A stretch of DNA of 64,000 bases from Hahellaceae bacterium (lineage in GTDB: Bacteria; Pseudomonadota; Gammaproteobacteria; Pseudomonadales; Oleiphilaceae). The position numbers and the translations under genes are program-made. The stretch's first letter is position 1. Each line of letters opens with the position of its first letter. The notes under the pieces are model-generated. The model was given only the letters and a program-made list of their open reading frames with translations, had not been told where the DNA came from and did not search any database. Where the stretch lies: the NCBI GenBank assembly GCA_016716085.1, contig JADJWY010000008.1, positions 1 through 64,000 of the forward strand. The letters run 5' to 3'. Of the stretch, positions 26,918-34,178 are shown one piece after another.

Positions 26918-28888
26918 ATGCGCATAGCCCTGGCCCAAATCAATGTCATTCCCGGTGATCTGGCGCGTAATTTTCAGACCCTTCTGGCCTGTGTCGAGCA
27001 GGCACGCGCTTCCCAGGTCGATATCATTGCATTTCCTGAGCTGTGCCTGTCCGGGTATCTGCTGTCAGACCTTTGGCTGGATCGACGCTTTTGTGCCGAA
27101 GTCATGCGTTTTAACGACAAGGTGAGGGAAGCCAGCCAAGGCATTGCGATTGTTTTCGGCAGTATTTTTGTCGATGAAGGGTTCCAGAGTCGTCTGGGGG
27201 ATGGAAAGCCACACCCCAATAAGGACGGCCGTACACGCCTGTACAACGCGGTCATTGCGGTGCAGAACGGTGAATACGTCGAGCGCCTGCGCGAAACGCC
27301 CTTGTTGCCGAAGGGCATTCAACCTAAGACGCTTTTGCCCAATTACCGCTTCTTTGATGATGAACGTTATTTTTATTCTCTACCGGATATTGCACGTGAT
27401 TTCGATGTCGAACTTGAGTCACTGGCACAGCCCTTCCGTTTTTATACGGCTTCCGGTGACCTACTCATCGGGCTGGAAGTCTGCGAGGACCTGTGGTGTC
27501 AGGACTATCGACTTGCAGGCGAGCCGCTAAACATCACCCGGCTATTGGTGAGCAATGGCGCAGAGAAGATAATCAATGTGTCCGCCTCTCCGTGGACCTT
27601 TCTGAAGCATGATGCGCGGGATCGTCGGGTTCAGTTTCTGGCAGACGACCTGAAAGAAGCCTTTGTGCCGTTCTACTATGTGAACAATGTCGGTGCCCAA
27701 AATAACGGCAAGAATATCGTGACCTTTGACGGGGGGACGACAGTCTACAACCGCCTGGGTAAACCCTGCCTGACCAGCGAGCATTTTTTTGAACCGGACC
27801 TGATCATCGTTGATGATTCTCAGCTTACCGATGTGCCGGTCGTCCGCCATGAAATGAGCCGGATTAACCAGAAATTCCACGCGATTGTTACTGGCTTGCG
27901 CTACCTGCGGGAGATGCTGGGCTGGAAAGAACACCCGGCTTTCGTGATCGGCCTGAGTGGCGGCATCGATAGCGCGGTGGTGGCCTGCCTGCTGGTCGCT
28001 GCGTTGGGCAAGAATAAGGTCTGGGGTGTTAATATGCCCACCCGCTACAACAGTGCCGCCACCAAAGGTGCGGCACGCCAGGTGGCCGATGCCTTGGGCA
28101 TTGAGTTCAGTGAAATTCCGATAGAGGGTCTGGTGTCTGCCCACCAGGCCGTATTCAGCACAATGGACGAGAACAGGGCATCGTCCAATCGTGGACTGTC
28201 TGACGAAAATATTCAGGCCAAAATTCGCGGCACCTCGATTCTGTCCAATCTGGCAGGTCGCTACGGGCGCATGTTTACTAATAATGGTAACAAGCTGGAA
28301 GTGGCGCTTGGATATGCCACCCTGTATGGCGATGTGGGTGGCGTGATCGCTCCAATTGCAGATTTGACTAAAACCGAAGTCTACGATCTGGGGCGGTTCA
28401 TGAATGAGGTCATCTTTGCAAAGACCGTGATCCCCACTGAATTGTTCCCCGACGAACTTTACCGTTATGAGGGTGCCACCATCGCGCCGAGTGCGGAACT
28501 TAGGGAGAATCAAATCGATCCAATCAAGTTCGGATATCACTGCGCATTGATTGAACAGTTCACCAGCTTCAGAAAAGTTCAGGGTGAACAGGTACTGACC
28601 TGGTATCTGGAAGGTACGCTGGAAAAGAACCTATCAATTCCCACCTCGATGATTGAACGCTGGGGGCTCAATGATCCCGCTACCTTTGTGGCGGATCTGG
28701 AATGGGTCGAGCGCTGTATTCGCGGTAGCGTGTTCAAACGCATCCAGGCGCCACCGATCATTGTCACCAGTCCCTCGGCGTATGGCTATGACATTCGAGA
28801 GAGCCAGCTGCCCTGGCGTAGCACTGAAACGTTTAATGCGCTGAAAGAAAAGGTGCTGGCATTAGGGCGATACTCAACCCAATTGTGA
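26918..28888 (+). CDS. nadE: Glutamine-dependent NAD+ synthetase
   Basis: The product of about 656 residues carries an N-terminal nitrilase-type glutaminase domain (MRIALAQINVIPGDL; Glu in AFPELCLSGY; Lys near PLLPKGIQPK; Cys in EVCEDLW) and a C-terminal NAD synthetase with the ATP-pyrophosphatase loop LSGGIDSAVVACLL. It converts deamido-NAD, ATP and glutamine to NAD+, the last step of NAD synthesis. I chose ATG 26918 because the conserved MRIALAQ begins there; a TTG at 26891 would add nine residues. Its 3' end overlaps the convergent STAS gene by 15 bases. Confidence 0.95.
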   Translation: MRIALAQINVIPGDLARNFQTLLACVEQARASQVDIIAFPELCLSGYLLSDLWLDRRFCAEVMRFNDKVREASQGIAIVFGSIFVDEGFQSRLGDGKPHPNKDGRTRLYNAVIAVQNGEYVERLRETPLLPKGIQPKTLLPNYRFFDDERYFYSLPDIARDFDVELESLAQPFRFYTASGDLLIGLEVCEDLWCQDYRLAGEPLNITRLLVSNGAEKIINVSASPWTFLKHDARDRRVQFLADDLKEAFVPFYYVNNVGAQNNGKNIVTFDGGTTVYNRLGKPCLTSEHFFEPDLIIVDDSQLTDVPVVRHEMSRINQKFHAIVTGLRYLREMLGWKEHPAFVIGLSGGIDSAVVACLLVAALGKNKVWGVNMPTRYNSAATKGAARQVADALGIEFSEIPIEGLVSAHQAVFSTMDENRASSNRGLSDENIQAKIRGTSILSNLAGRYGRMFTNNGNKLEVALGYATLYGDVGGVIAPIADLTKTEVYDLGRFMNEVIFAKTVIPTELFPDELYRYEGATIAPSAELRENQIDPIKFGYHCALIEQFTSFRKVQGEQVLTWYLEGTLEKNLSIPTSMIERWGLNDPATFVADLEWVERCIRGSVFKRIQAPPIIVTSPSAYGYDIRESQLPWRSTETFNALKEKVLALGRYSTQL

Positions 28889-29208
28889 GTCGGGATAGGT
28901 GTCTGAATGGCCTTCCAGTGATTGGGGAAGTCCTGACATTTTGAGAATAGCCTGAATTGAGGGCGAGCTGTGGCGAATCACAAAACCGATCTGACGCTCA
29001 CTGGCCTGCCGAAAGACATAGCGCAGCAGCCCTAAGGCGATACCATCGAGCCGGTCAGCACATTTCATATCGACCACTATATGCTTGATCTGATCGAAAG
29101 GGGGGGGGCCAGGCGCTGAAAATGAGTCCAGGCCCGGTGATCCAGGCCGCCCAGAACCAGAATGTTCAGGGTTTGGGCGTCGAAGGAGAGTTGCAATTCG
29201 AGGGTCAT
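28874..29208 (-). pseudogene. STAS-domain protein interrupted at a nine-G homopolymer
   Basis: From ATG 29208 the frame encodes MTLELQLSFDAQTLNILVL and continues to a run of nine G (29100-29108; C on the coding strand), after which it hits a stop. With one more base in the run, reading continues into IKHIVVDMKCADRLDGIALG and LRYVFRQASERQIGFV, a typical STAS fold of 111 residues (MlaB/anti-anti-sigma type) that binds partners in signalling or lipid-transport complexes. The tract is long enough for slipped-strand mutation or for sequencing error. Confidence 0.7.
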
Positions 29209-29312
29209 TGGGTATCCGGACAACAGCGTCGAAGGTCGACTATCTCAGTGATATACGCTGAAATTATATCCTCGGATGCCGCTATGCGCTTGTAACGTTT
29301 GGTAAATTTGCG

Positions 29313-29633
29313 TTACCGGCGTAAGCCCGGCATCAAGGTCTCTGCCACCATACGAAAATCGCCCATCAAACTGTAGAGCGGATAGCCGAAGGTGGCTGGT
29401 TTGTTTTTCTCAAACACAAAGTGACCGATCCAGGAGCAGCTGTAGCCGACGACTGGCGCGGCCAAAATCCAGAGGGGTGCGCCTTTCAAGACTGCCGTCA
29501 CGACGATGGTCAGTGCAGAGAGCAAACCGACCACATGCAAGCCCCGACACACTGGGTTGGCGTGTTGGGTCAGGTAGTAAGGGTAGAACTCGGCAAATGA
29601 ATTGAACACCATCGTGGTTTTTGACTCAGACAT
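29313..29633 (-). CDS. Mpo1-like / DUF962 membrane protein
   Basis: The product of about 106 residues begins MSESKTTMVFNSFAEFYPYY and contains LTQHANPVCRGLHVVG, then two to three hydrophobic helices and GHFVFEKNKPATFGYPLYSL. This is the conserved DUF962 pattern, whose yeast relative Mpo1 is a dioxygenase acting on 2-hydroxy fatty acids. I chose ATG 29633 because GAGGAG stands just before it and it overlaps the upstream DJ-1-like gene by eight bases, implying coupled translation. Confidence 0.85.
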   Translation of the reverse strand: MSESKTTMVFNSFAEFYPYYLTQHANPVCRGLHVVGLLSALTIVVTAVLKGAPLWILAAPVVGYSCSWIGHFVFEKNKPATFGYPLYSLMGDFRMVAETLMPGLRR

Positions 29634-30582
29634 GACTGGTCTCCTCATGTAAAGCTTTTGTTTGTAGGGTTGCACGGCGGCTGGCATAGGCCTTGACGAC
29701 AGAAGCGAAAGTTTCTCCGAATTGATGAACATCGCCTGGCCAGCGGGCGGTAACCAGATTGGCGTCCTGCACGACCCAGGAAGGGCGGGTATCATCCTGA
29801 GAATCCCGATGCAGGCCCGAGGTTTGGTAGTAGTAGGTCGGTGAGGTTGTCGGTGGATTCAAAAACCGTCCTTCTTCCGACTGTTCACGTCGAATTTCCG
29901 CTTCCACGCTCATGTAACCGGTCGGCTGCCCGGATTCCTCCAGATAGGTGCGATAGTAGTTTGGGTTCCAGAATCGGAAAATCCGGCCAATCCACCAGGC
30001 CTTTTGTTCAAAGCTCCAGGGCAGGGCGGTGACCGTGCGATCTCTCAGCACAGAGTGCCCATTGGCATCGCGACTACGGGCGAGGACCAACACACCATGG
30101 CACACGGCAGCAACGGGGAGTTGCTGCTCACGTGGTCCCTGCATCGCTTGTAAAACGATGCTCCGTAACCGCGTATCCTCCAGGAACGGTCGCATGCGTA
30201 TCTCATGGCCACCGGGGAAAGCCAAGCCCTCAATCGTTGTAATATCAATGGCTTCATAAGTTATAGGCGCTTGAAATTCCAGGGTTTTACTCATGGCTGC
30301 ATAAGCAAGCCGCGCATCAGCATTGGCACCCAGCATGCGTCCGACCAGGGTCAACTTTTTCAGTAGAGGAATCCAGCCCCACCAGTCCAAACCCTCGCCC
30401 GTCAGCATGACCGGGTCCGCTTTGGCGGGTTGGCCGTCTGGTGTTGCAAAACACACCCGGATACCGTGTTGGGTGAGTTGCTGCCAGGTAACAGCGGCCT
30501 CCGAGGGGTCAAACCCGATTTTAGGAAGAACCATGACCACGGTCAGGCCTGACGATTTGGACGAAGACGGTTGAAATTGCAT
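29626..30582 (-). CDS. DJ-1/PfpI (class I glutamine amidotransferase-like) family protein
   Basis: The 318-residue protein has the DJ-1/ThiJ fold with the nucleophile elbow AVCHGVLVLA (candidate catalytic Cys) and the preceding GLAFPGGHEIRMRP loop. Members include glyoxalases, chaperones and amidotransferase-like hydrolases; the C-terminal third (RIFRFWNPNYYRTYLEESG) is an extension beyond a minimal DJ-1 domain. It is the first gene of a two-gene unit with the Mpo1-like gene. Reaction unknown. Confidence 0.8.
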   Translation of the reverse strand: MQFQPSSSKSSGLTVVMVLPKIGFDPSEAAVTWQQLTQHGIRVCFATPDGQPAKADPVMLTGEGLDWWGWIPLLKKLTLVGRMLGANADARLAYAAMSKTLEFQAPITYEAIDITTIEGLAFPGGHEIRMRPFLEDTRLRSIVLQAMQGPREQQLPVAAVCHGVLVLARSRDANGHSVLRDRTVTALPWSFEQKAWWIGRIFRFWNPNYYRTYLEESGQPTGYMSVEAEIRREQSEEGRFLNPPTTSPTYYYQTSGLHRDSQDDTRPSWVVQDANLVTARWPGDVHQFGETFASVVKAYASRRATLQTKALHEETSHV

Positions 30583-30782
30583 GGTTGCATGATCTCAAGG
30601 TTATGAAATTGAATGCTGACAGGAACCAGTATACGCTGGTCTGACGGCCTCGTATTGGGCGTAGAGGTCAGATTCTGGTTTTTTCAGGTCAGTCCGGCTA
30701 TTTGCATTCTAGGGTTGGAGTTCCGGTTGGAAAACTTATCATTGTGCCACTCGCCGAACCATCAAATACTCGGGCACCTCGA

Positions 30783-31388
30783 ATGAGCGACTTCGAAAAG
30801 TCATGGGCACAGGTCTGGACTGATCTGGCCTTAGTCCCATCGAGCGACCTTTTCGAACGACTGCTTGGTGCGTACAGCGAACCTCAACGTCACTATCACA
30901 CCAAACAGCACCTTGCCGAATGCCTGAGCCTGTTCGGCCAGGTTCAGCATTTTGCAGCGCATCCTGGCGAGGTTGCCATTGCATTGTGGTTTCACGATGC
31001 CATCTACGACGTTCGAGGCAAGTCGAACGAGCAGCTAAGCGCTGACTGGGCAGTGGGAGTGCTTCGAGAAGCCGGCGCAGACACAGACATTCAACAGCGA
31101 GTTGAACGTTTGATCTTGGCAACCAAGCATGACACCACGCCTACCGACAGCGATCAACAACTGCTTGTTGATATTGACTTGTCCATACTTGGCGCCAACT
31201 CCGAACGGTTCGCTGAGTACGATAGGCAGGTGCGCGCAGAGTACAGTTGGGTTCCAGACTTCATCTACAAAACTAAGCGCAAGGGCGTCCTAAAGGCATT
31301 CTTGGCCCGCCCCAGTATCTACAACACCAACTACTTCAGGGAGCACTATGAACAGCAGGCGCGCATTAACTTGGCCGCAGTTGTCTGA
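30783..31388 (+). CDS. HD-domain predicted metal-dependent phosphohydrolase
   Basis: From ATG 30783 (MSDFEKSWAQVW) the protein has about 201 residues. It carries H...HD-type metal ligands: HYHTKQHLAE, then ALWFHDAIYD, and a later Asp in VDIDLSILG. This family is often mislabelled as an NMDA-receptor subunit in databases. The longer frame from 30702 begins at a TTG with no ribosome-binding site. The gene borders the accessory island that begins just downstream. Confidence 0.82.
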   Translation: MSDFEKSWAQVWTDLALVPSSDLFERLLGAYSEPQRHYHTKQHLAECLSLFGQVQHFAAHPGEVAIALWFHDAIYDVRGKSNEQLSADWAVGVLREAGADTDIQQRVERLILATKHDTTPTDSDQQLLVDIDLSILGANSERFAEYDRQVRAEYSWVPDFIYKTKRKGVLKAFLARPSIYNTNYFREHYEQQARINLAAVV

Positions 31389-31488
31389 CGGGTCGAGCGA
31401 GCGGGCAACTACCTTGGGTGTCATTGTTTAGGACAGGGGATTTTCTCAAGTGCTAACACGCTTATGCACTGGCCCCTGAATCATTTGC

Positions 31489-31833
31489 CTATTTGGCGGG
31501 AACCCAAGGTGAATAGTTTGGGATTTGGTCAAGCGAGTAATAGGGAAACAGCATGTCAGGATTATTCTCTACAGACTTGTGTAACTCCATTCCATTGATT
31601 TGAACCTGGTTCAGAAGTTGGACGCTCGGCATGGGTATTTCTTGATCGGGTTCCTTTGACTGTAAATTCGCTTCACCGGAATGGCGTTGCACATTCCTGT
31701 CAATTTCCTCTGGTGTCCCACCGTAGTATTGAGCGCTGACACCAGACAAATTGCCTTCGTCCATCACCTCAATGGCGTTAGCCTGCAAGGCGCAAAGAGA
31801 AAATAGTAGGATGACAAATGGATGGATCAGCAC
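31489..31833 (-). CDS. Small exported protein of unknown function
   Basis: The 114-residue protein starts with a signal peptide (MLIHPFVILLFSLCALQANA). Its mature N-terminus EVMDEGNLSGVSAQYYGG resembles the short MDDxELSxVxGQ-type motif seen at the start of several small exported proteins of Pseudomonas-like bacteria. The remainder is polar and ends YSPWVPAK. There is no operon partner. I assign no function. Confidence 0.55.
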   Translation of the reverse strand: MLIHPFVILLFSLCALQANAIEVMDEGNLSGVSAQYYGGTPEEIDRNVQRHSGEANLQSKEPDQEIPMPSVQLLNQVQINGMELHKSVENNPDMLFPYYSLDQIPNYSPWVPAK

Positions 31834-32006
31834 GGAAAGCTCCCTCTATCGAACTGCATTGAACAAACCCGCATGCCAATACTAGCATTCGCAGAATTGC
31901 TCTAGCTAGCAGGGTAGGGTAAAAAGTAGACAGTGAAATGGTCGCCAGTGGTGGCGACAACTATTGACCCAAACCTGTAATACGCGATCCATTCTGCTTT
32001 TCGGCA

Positions 32007-32645
32007 TTAGCCGACACCCAGACCTACTATGTCATCACCGACCATCTGGGCACACCTCAGATGGTTACCGATCAGAGCCAGGCGGTCGTCTGGCAGACTG
32101 AGCAAACGCCTTTCGGCGAAGTGACTCAGACCACTGGCACGTTGGCTCAGCCACTGCGTTTTCCGGGCCAATATGCCGACCCCGAAACGGGCTATAGTTA
32201 CAATTACTTCCGGGACTATGACCCGAGTGTTGGGCGCTATGTTCAAAGTGATCCAATTGGGTTGGATGGGGGAATCAATACGTATGGATACGTGCTTCAA
32301 AATCCACTGTCTTTTACAGATATTTTTGGTTTAGCCAACTCCGGAAAACCGGTTGACCTAGGAGGAGGAAATAAAGTTCGGATTGATAATCCGCACGTTC
32401 CTGGTCAACAGGAACATGCGCATTTTGAAGGCCCCAAAGGTGAAGGTGTTGTTAACAAGGACGGTACGCAAAGTCATACAGGAAAAGGAAGTCTAAATAA
32501 TATGACAAAGAAAATTAAAAAGTACCTTGAGAAGAAAGGTTTCAAGCTTCCCTGTGCAGCTTGTTCATTGATTCCTGAGGAACTAGAGCAATTATATTGT
32601 GTAATGCATCCTTACGACTGTATTGAATACGTACCTGATTGTTGA
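32007..32645 (+). CDS. Orphan RHS C-terminal tip with putative toxin domain, 5'-truncated
   Basis: RHS core sequence begins abruptly near 32007 (YYVITDHLGTPQMVTDQ), without the thousands of bases of YD repeats expected upstream. It runs through the hallmark core end (FPGQYADPETGYSYNYFRDY, GRYVQSDPIGL, NPLSFTDIFGL). The next 100 residues are the variable tip: KVRIDNPHVPGQQEHAHFEG, then DGTQSHTGKGSLNN and a Cys-rich end. In RHS systems this tip is a toxin delivered to rivals. Here the remnant is probably a displaced tip kept with its immunity gene. An internal ATG at 32061 could start translation. Confidence 0.7.
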   Translation, partial: LADTQTYYVITDHLGTPQMVTDQSQAVVWQTEQTPFGEVTQTTGTLAQPLRFPGQYADPETGYSYNYFRDYDPSVGRYVQSDPIGLDGGINTYGYVLQNPLSFTDIFGLANSGKPVDLGGGNKVRIDNPHVPGQQEHAHFEGPKGEGVVNKDGTQSHTGKGSLNNMTKKIKKYLEKKGFKLPCAACSLIPEELEQLYCVMHPYDCIEYVPDC

Positions 32646-32654
32646 GTAATTCTG

Positions 32655-32870
32655 ATGAACTTATATGGCCACAAACAAAATGCGGATGAATTGTTGTCCT
32701 TGAACGACGTGACGATCCAGGCCTCACCGGAGGAACTTAGGAACACGGCGGAGTTTTTATTGCACTGTGCGAATTCGATAGAAAAGGATAGCAGTTGGGA
32801 GCATGAGCATCTCAACGACTATTTAAAAACAGGCGACGCTAGTTCAGATATCGTTGTTTTTGCACAATAG
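32655..32870 (+). CDS. Candidate immunity protein for the RHS tip
   Basis: The 71-residue acidic protein begins nine bases after the RHS stop, the usual place for an RHS immunity gene. The segment VTIQASPEELRNTAEFLLHC followed by WEHEHLNDY resembles small polymorphic-toxin immunity families such as Imm32; I hold this family name tentatively. There is no signal peptide, so it would neutralise toxin in the cytoplasm. Confidence 0.6.
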   Translation: MNLYGHKQNADELLSLNDVTIQASPEELRNTAEFLLHCANSIEKDSSWEHEHLNDYLKTGDASSDIVVFAQ

Positions 32871-32878
32871 TTGCCTTT

Positions 32879-33160
32879 TTAAGCCGCCTCAATATCAATA
32901 GTGACCCGCCGACCCAATGCTGCGGCGATATTCACCAGCGCATCCAACGAAAACCGTGAAATCCGGCCCCGCAACAAATCGTTGATTCTGGGCTGGGTCA
33001 CTCCGCAACGGGTGGCGGCTTCAGCCTGGGTCCATTCACTGGCCTGAATCAGGTCAGTGAGTTGCTGCATCAGTTGAGAGCGGGCTTGCAGGTTAGCGGC
33101 TTGCTCCTGGGTGTCGGCCAATGCCTCCCAGATATTACTGAAAGTGTCGACATCGTTCAT
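32879..33160 (-). CDS. higA: XRE-family antitoxin (HigA-like)
   Basis: The 93-residue protein has a Cro/C1-type helix-turn-helix (WTQAEAATRCGVTQPRINDL) in the HigA2-like configuration, ending GRRVTIDIEAA. It follows the toxin gene with a 4-base ATGA-type overlap (33157-33160). That is the toxin-first order typical of HigBA. It should both neutralise the toxin and repress the operon at the operator upstream of higB. Confidence 0.88.
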   Translation of the reverse strand: MNDVDTFSNIWEALADTQEQAANLQARSQLMQQLTDLIQASEWTQAEAATRCGVTQPRINDLLRGRISRFSLDALVNIAAALGRRVTIDIEAA

Positions 33161-33483
33161 TTTTGGTTACTCATTAAATCACTGTAGCGCTTTTTGGCCA
33201 GATCAATATCCCGTTGTGCGGTGGCTTGGGTTTTCTTCTGGAACGCGTGCAGCACATACACCGCATCGGCCAGCCGGGCCACGTAAATCACCCGGAAGGT
33301 TCCGTGTTCGTCCCAGATCCGAAGCTCTTCAACGCCTTTGCCCACTGAGGGCATGGGTTTGAAGTCGTCTGGTTGTTTCCCTTGCTGGATCTTATCGAGT
33401 TGGTACCCCGCATCTTGCTTGGCATCATCAGGGAACGTCCGTAAACACTTCAGGGAATCACCCAGGAATTTAACTGGCTTCAT
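33157..33483 (-). CDS. higB: Type II toxin, HigB/phage Gp49-like family
   Basis: The 108-residue basic protein contains ELRIWDEHGTFRVIYVARL and YVLHAFQKKTQ, the core of HigB/Gp49-like RelE-fold mRNA interferases, which cleave mRNA on the ribosome. It is first in the toxin-antitoxin operon and overlaps the HigA-like gene. No Shine-Dalgarno sequence precedes ATG 33483; a promoter lies directly against the start (see the regulatory entry). Confidence 0.88.
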   Translation of the reverse strand: MKPVKFLGDSLKCLRTFPDDAKQDAGYQLDKIQQGKQPDDFKPMPSVGKGVEELRIWDEHGTFRVIYVARLADAVYVLHAFQKKTQATAQRDIDLAKKRYSDLMSNQK

Positions 33484-33517
33484 TTACGTAATATATCCGT
33501 ATTGATATAAAAATCAA
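33484..33517 (-). promoter_or_regulatory. Promoter and operator of the HigBA operon, probably giving a leaderless transcript
   Basis: On the minus strand, TTGATT (33512-33517) and TATATT (33490-33495) are 16 bases apart. The -10 box ends six bases before the higB ATG, so transcription should start at or next to the start codon. TATATC at 33492-33497 and GATATA at 33504-33509 form an inverted repeat overlapping the -10 box, a fit for HigA autorepression. Confidence 0.6.
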
Positions 33518-33556
33518 GCTGATTATGGGGCAAAGGTTGATCTTTTTTAGATGCCG

Positions 33557-33947
33557 TCACTTGACCTGCCGCAGGTCATCCACAAAAGCCCGCTTGGCGT
33601 TGTGCTTGAGAATCAGGCTTTCCAGTACCGCCTTGGCGACCCGGACCTCCTCTTCATCAAACTGGCTGAGGGCTTCGAATTGCCGCTTCAGTTCGTCTCT
33701 GGGTTCGCGTTCGTCCTTATCAAAAACCAGCAGATCTGCACTGACCCCCAGCGCAATCGCCAGCTTGCGGATCACGTCGTAGTCGCTGCTCCACTTCCTC
33801 TTGCGTGTAGGTGCGGCCCTCATCGAGATCGCGCAAACCTTTTTCCAGCTTCTGCCGGATATATAACGTATACAACGCATCGTCGAAGGTGGCCTTCTCA
33901 GGCAGGTGATCGGCGATATCGTGAACGATCTGTTTGACGGTTTGCAT
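33557..33947 (-). pseudogene. Scar: antitoxin 5' half fused out of frame to XRE regulator 3' half
   Basis: From ATG 33947 one frame encodes a small antitoxin-like N-terminus (MQTVKQIVHDIADHLPEK, then RTYTQEEVEQRL). Near 33790 homology jumps to another frame with the C-terminal half of an XRE regulator (YDVIRKLAIALGVSADLLVF, then EALSQFDEEEVRVAKAVLE). Neither gene is whole: the antitoxin lacks its end and partner toxin, and the regulator lacks its helix-turn-helix. A single deletion joining two toxin-antitoxin-like loci explains this. Confidence 0.7.
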
Positions 33948-33958
33948 GGTGGTACTCT

Positions 33959-34168
33959 TTAAGAAGCCTGTTGAATCACGGTATCCAGCATCTCCATGAC
34001 AAAGCGCTGCTTGGCCTTGGGAAGCTGACTGATCTGTTCGAGTTGCTGTTGCAGTTTGGACACGGGACCCCGTTTGCCTTTAGTGGCAATGCTTTCTTCG
34101 CCGAGCAGTTCTTCCACGGAGGCCGTCAAGGCTTTGGCGAGCAGCGGTAGTGTACTGGCGGCAATCCG
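33959..34168 (-). pseudogene. Beheaded XRE-family regulator remnant
   Basis: The frame ending at 33959 encodes STLPLLAKALTASVEELLG followed by KLQQQLEQISQLPKAKQRFV, the C-terminal half of an XRE repressor. The DNA-binding N-terminus is missing. Homology stops near 34165, where a primase fragment on the opposite strand begins, so the same breakpoint removed the ends of both genes. Confidence 0.65.
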
Positions 34169-34178
34169 TAGACAAACC

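Noticed and set aside
27542..28540. Long open frame (332 codons) on the strand opposite nadE
   Set aside because: It mirrors the codons of nadE, has no family motifs and no ribosome-binding site; the plus-strand enzyme is certain.
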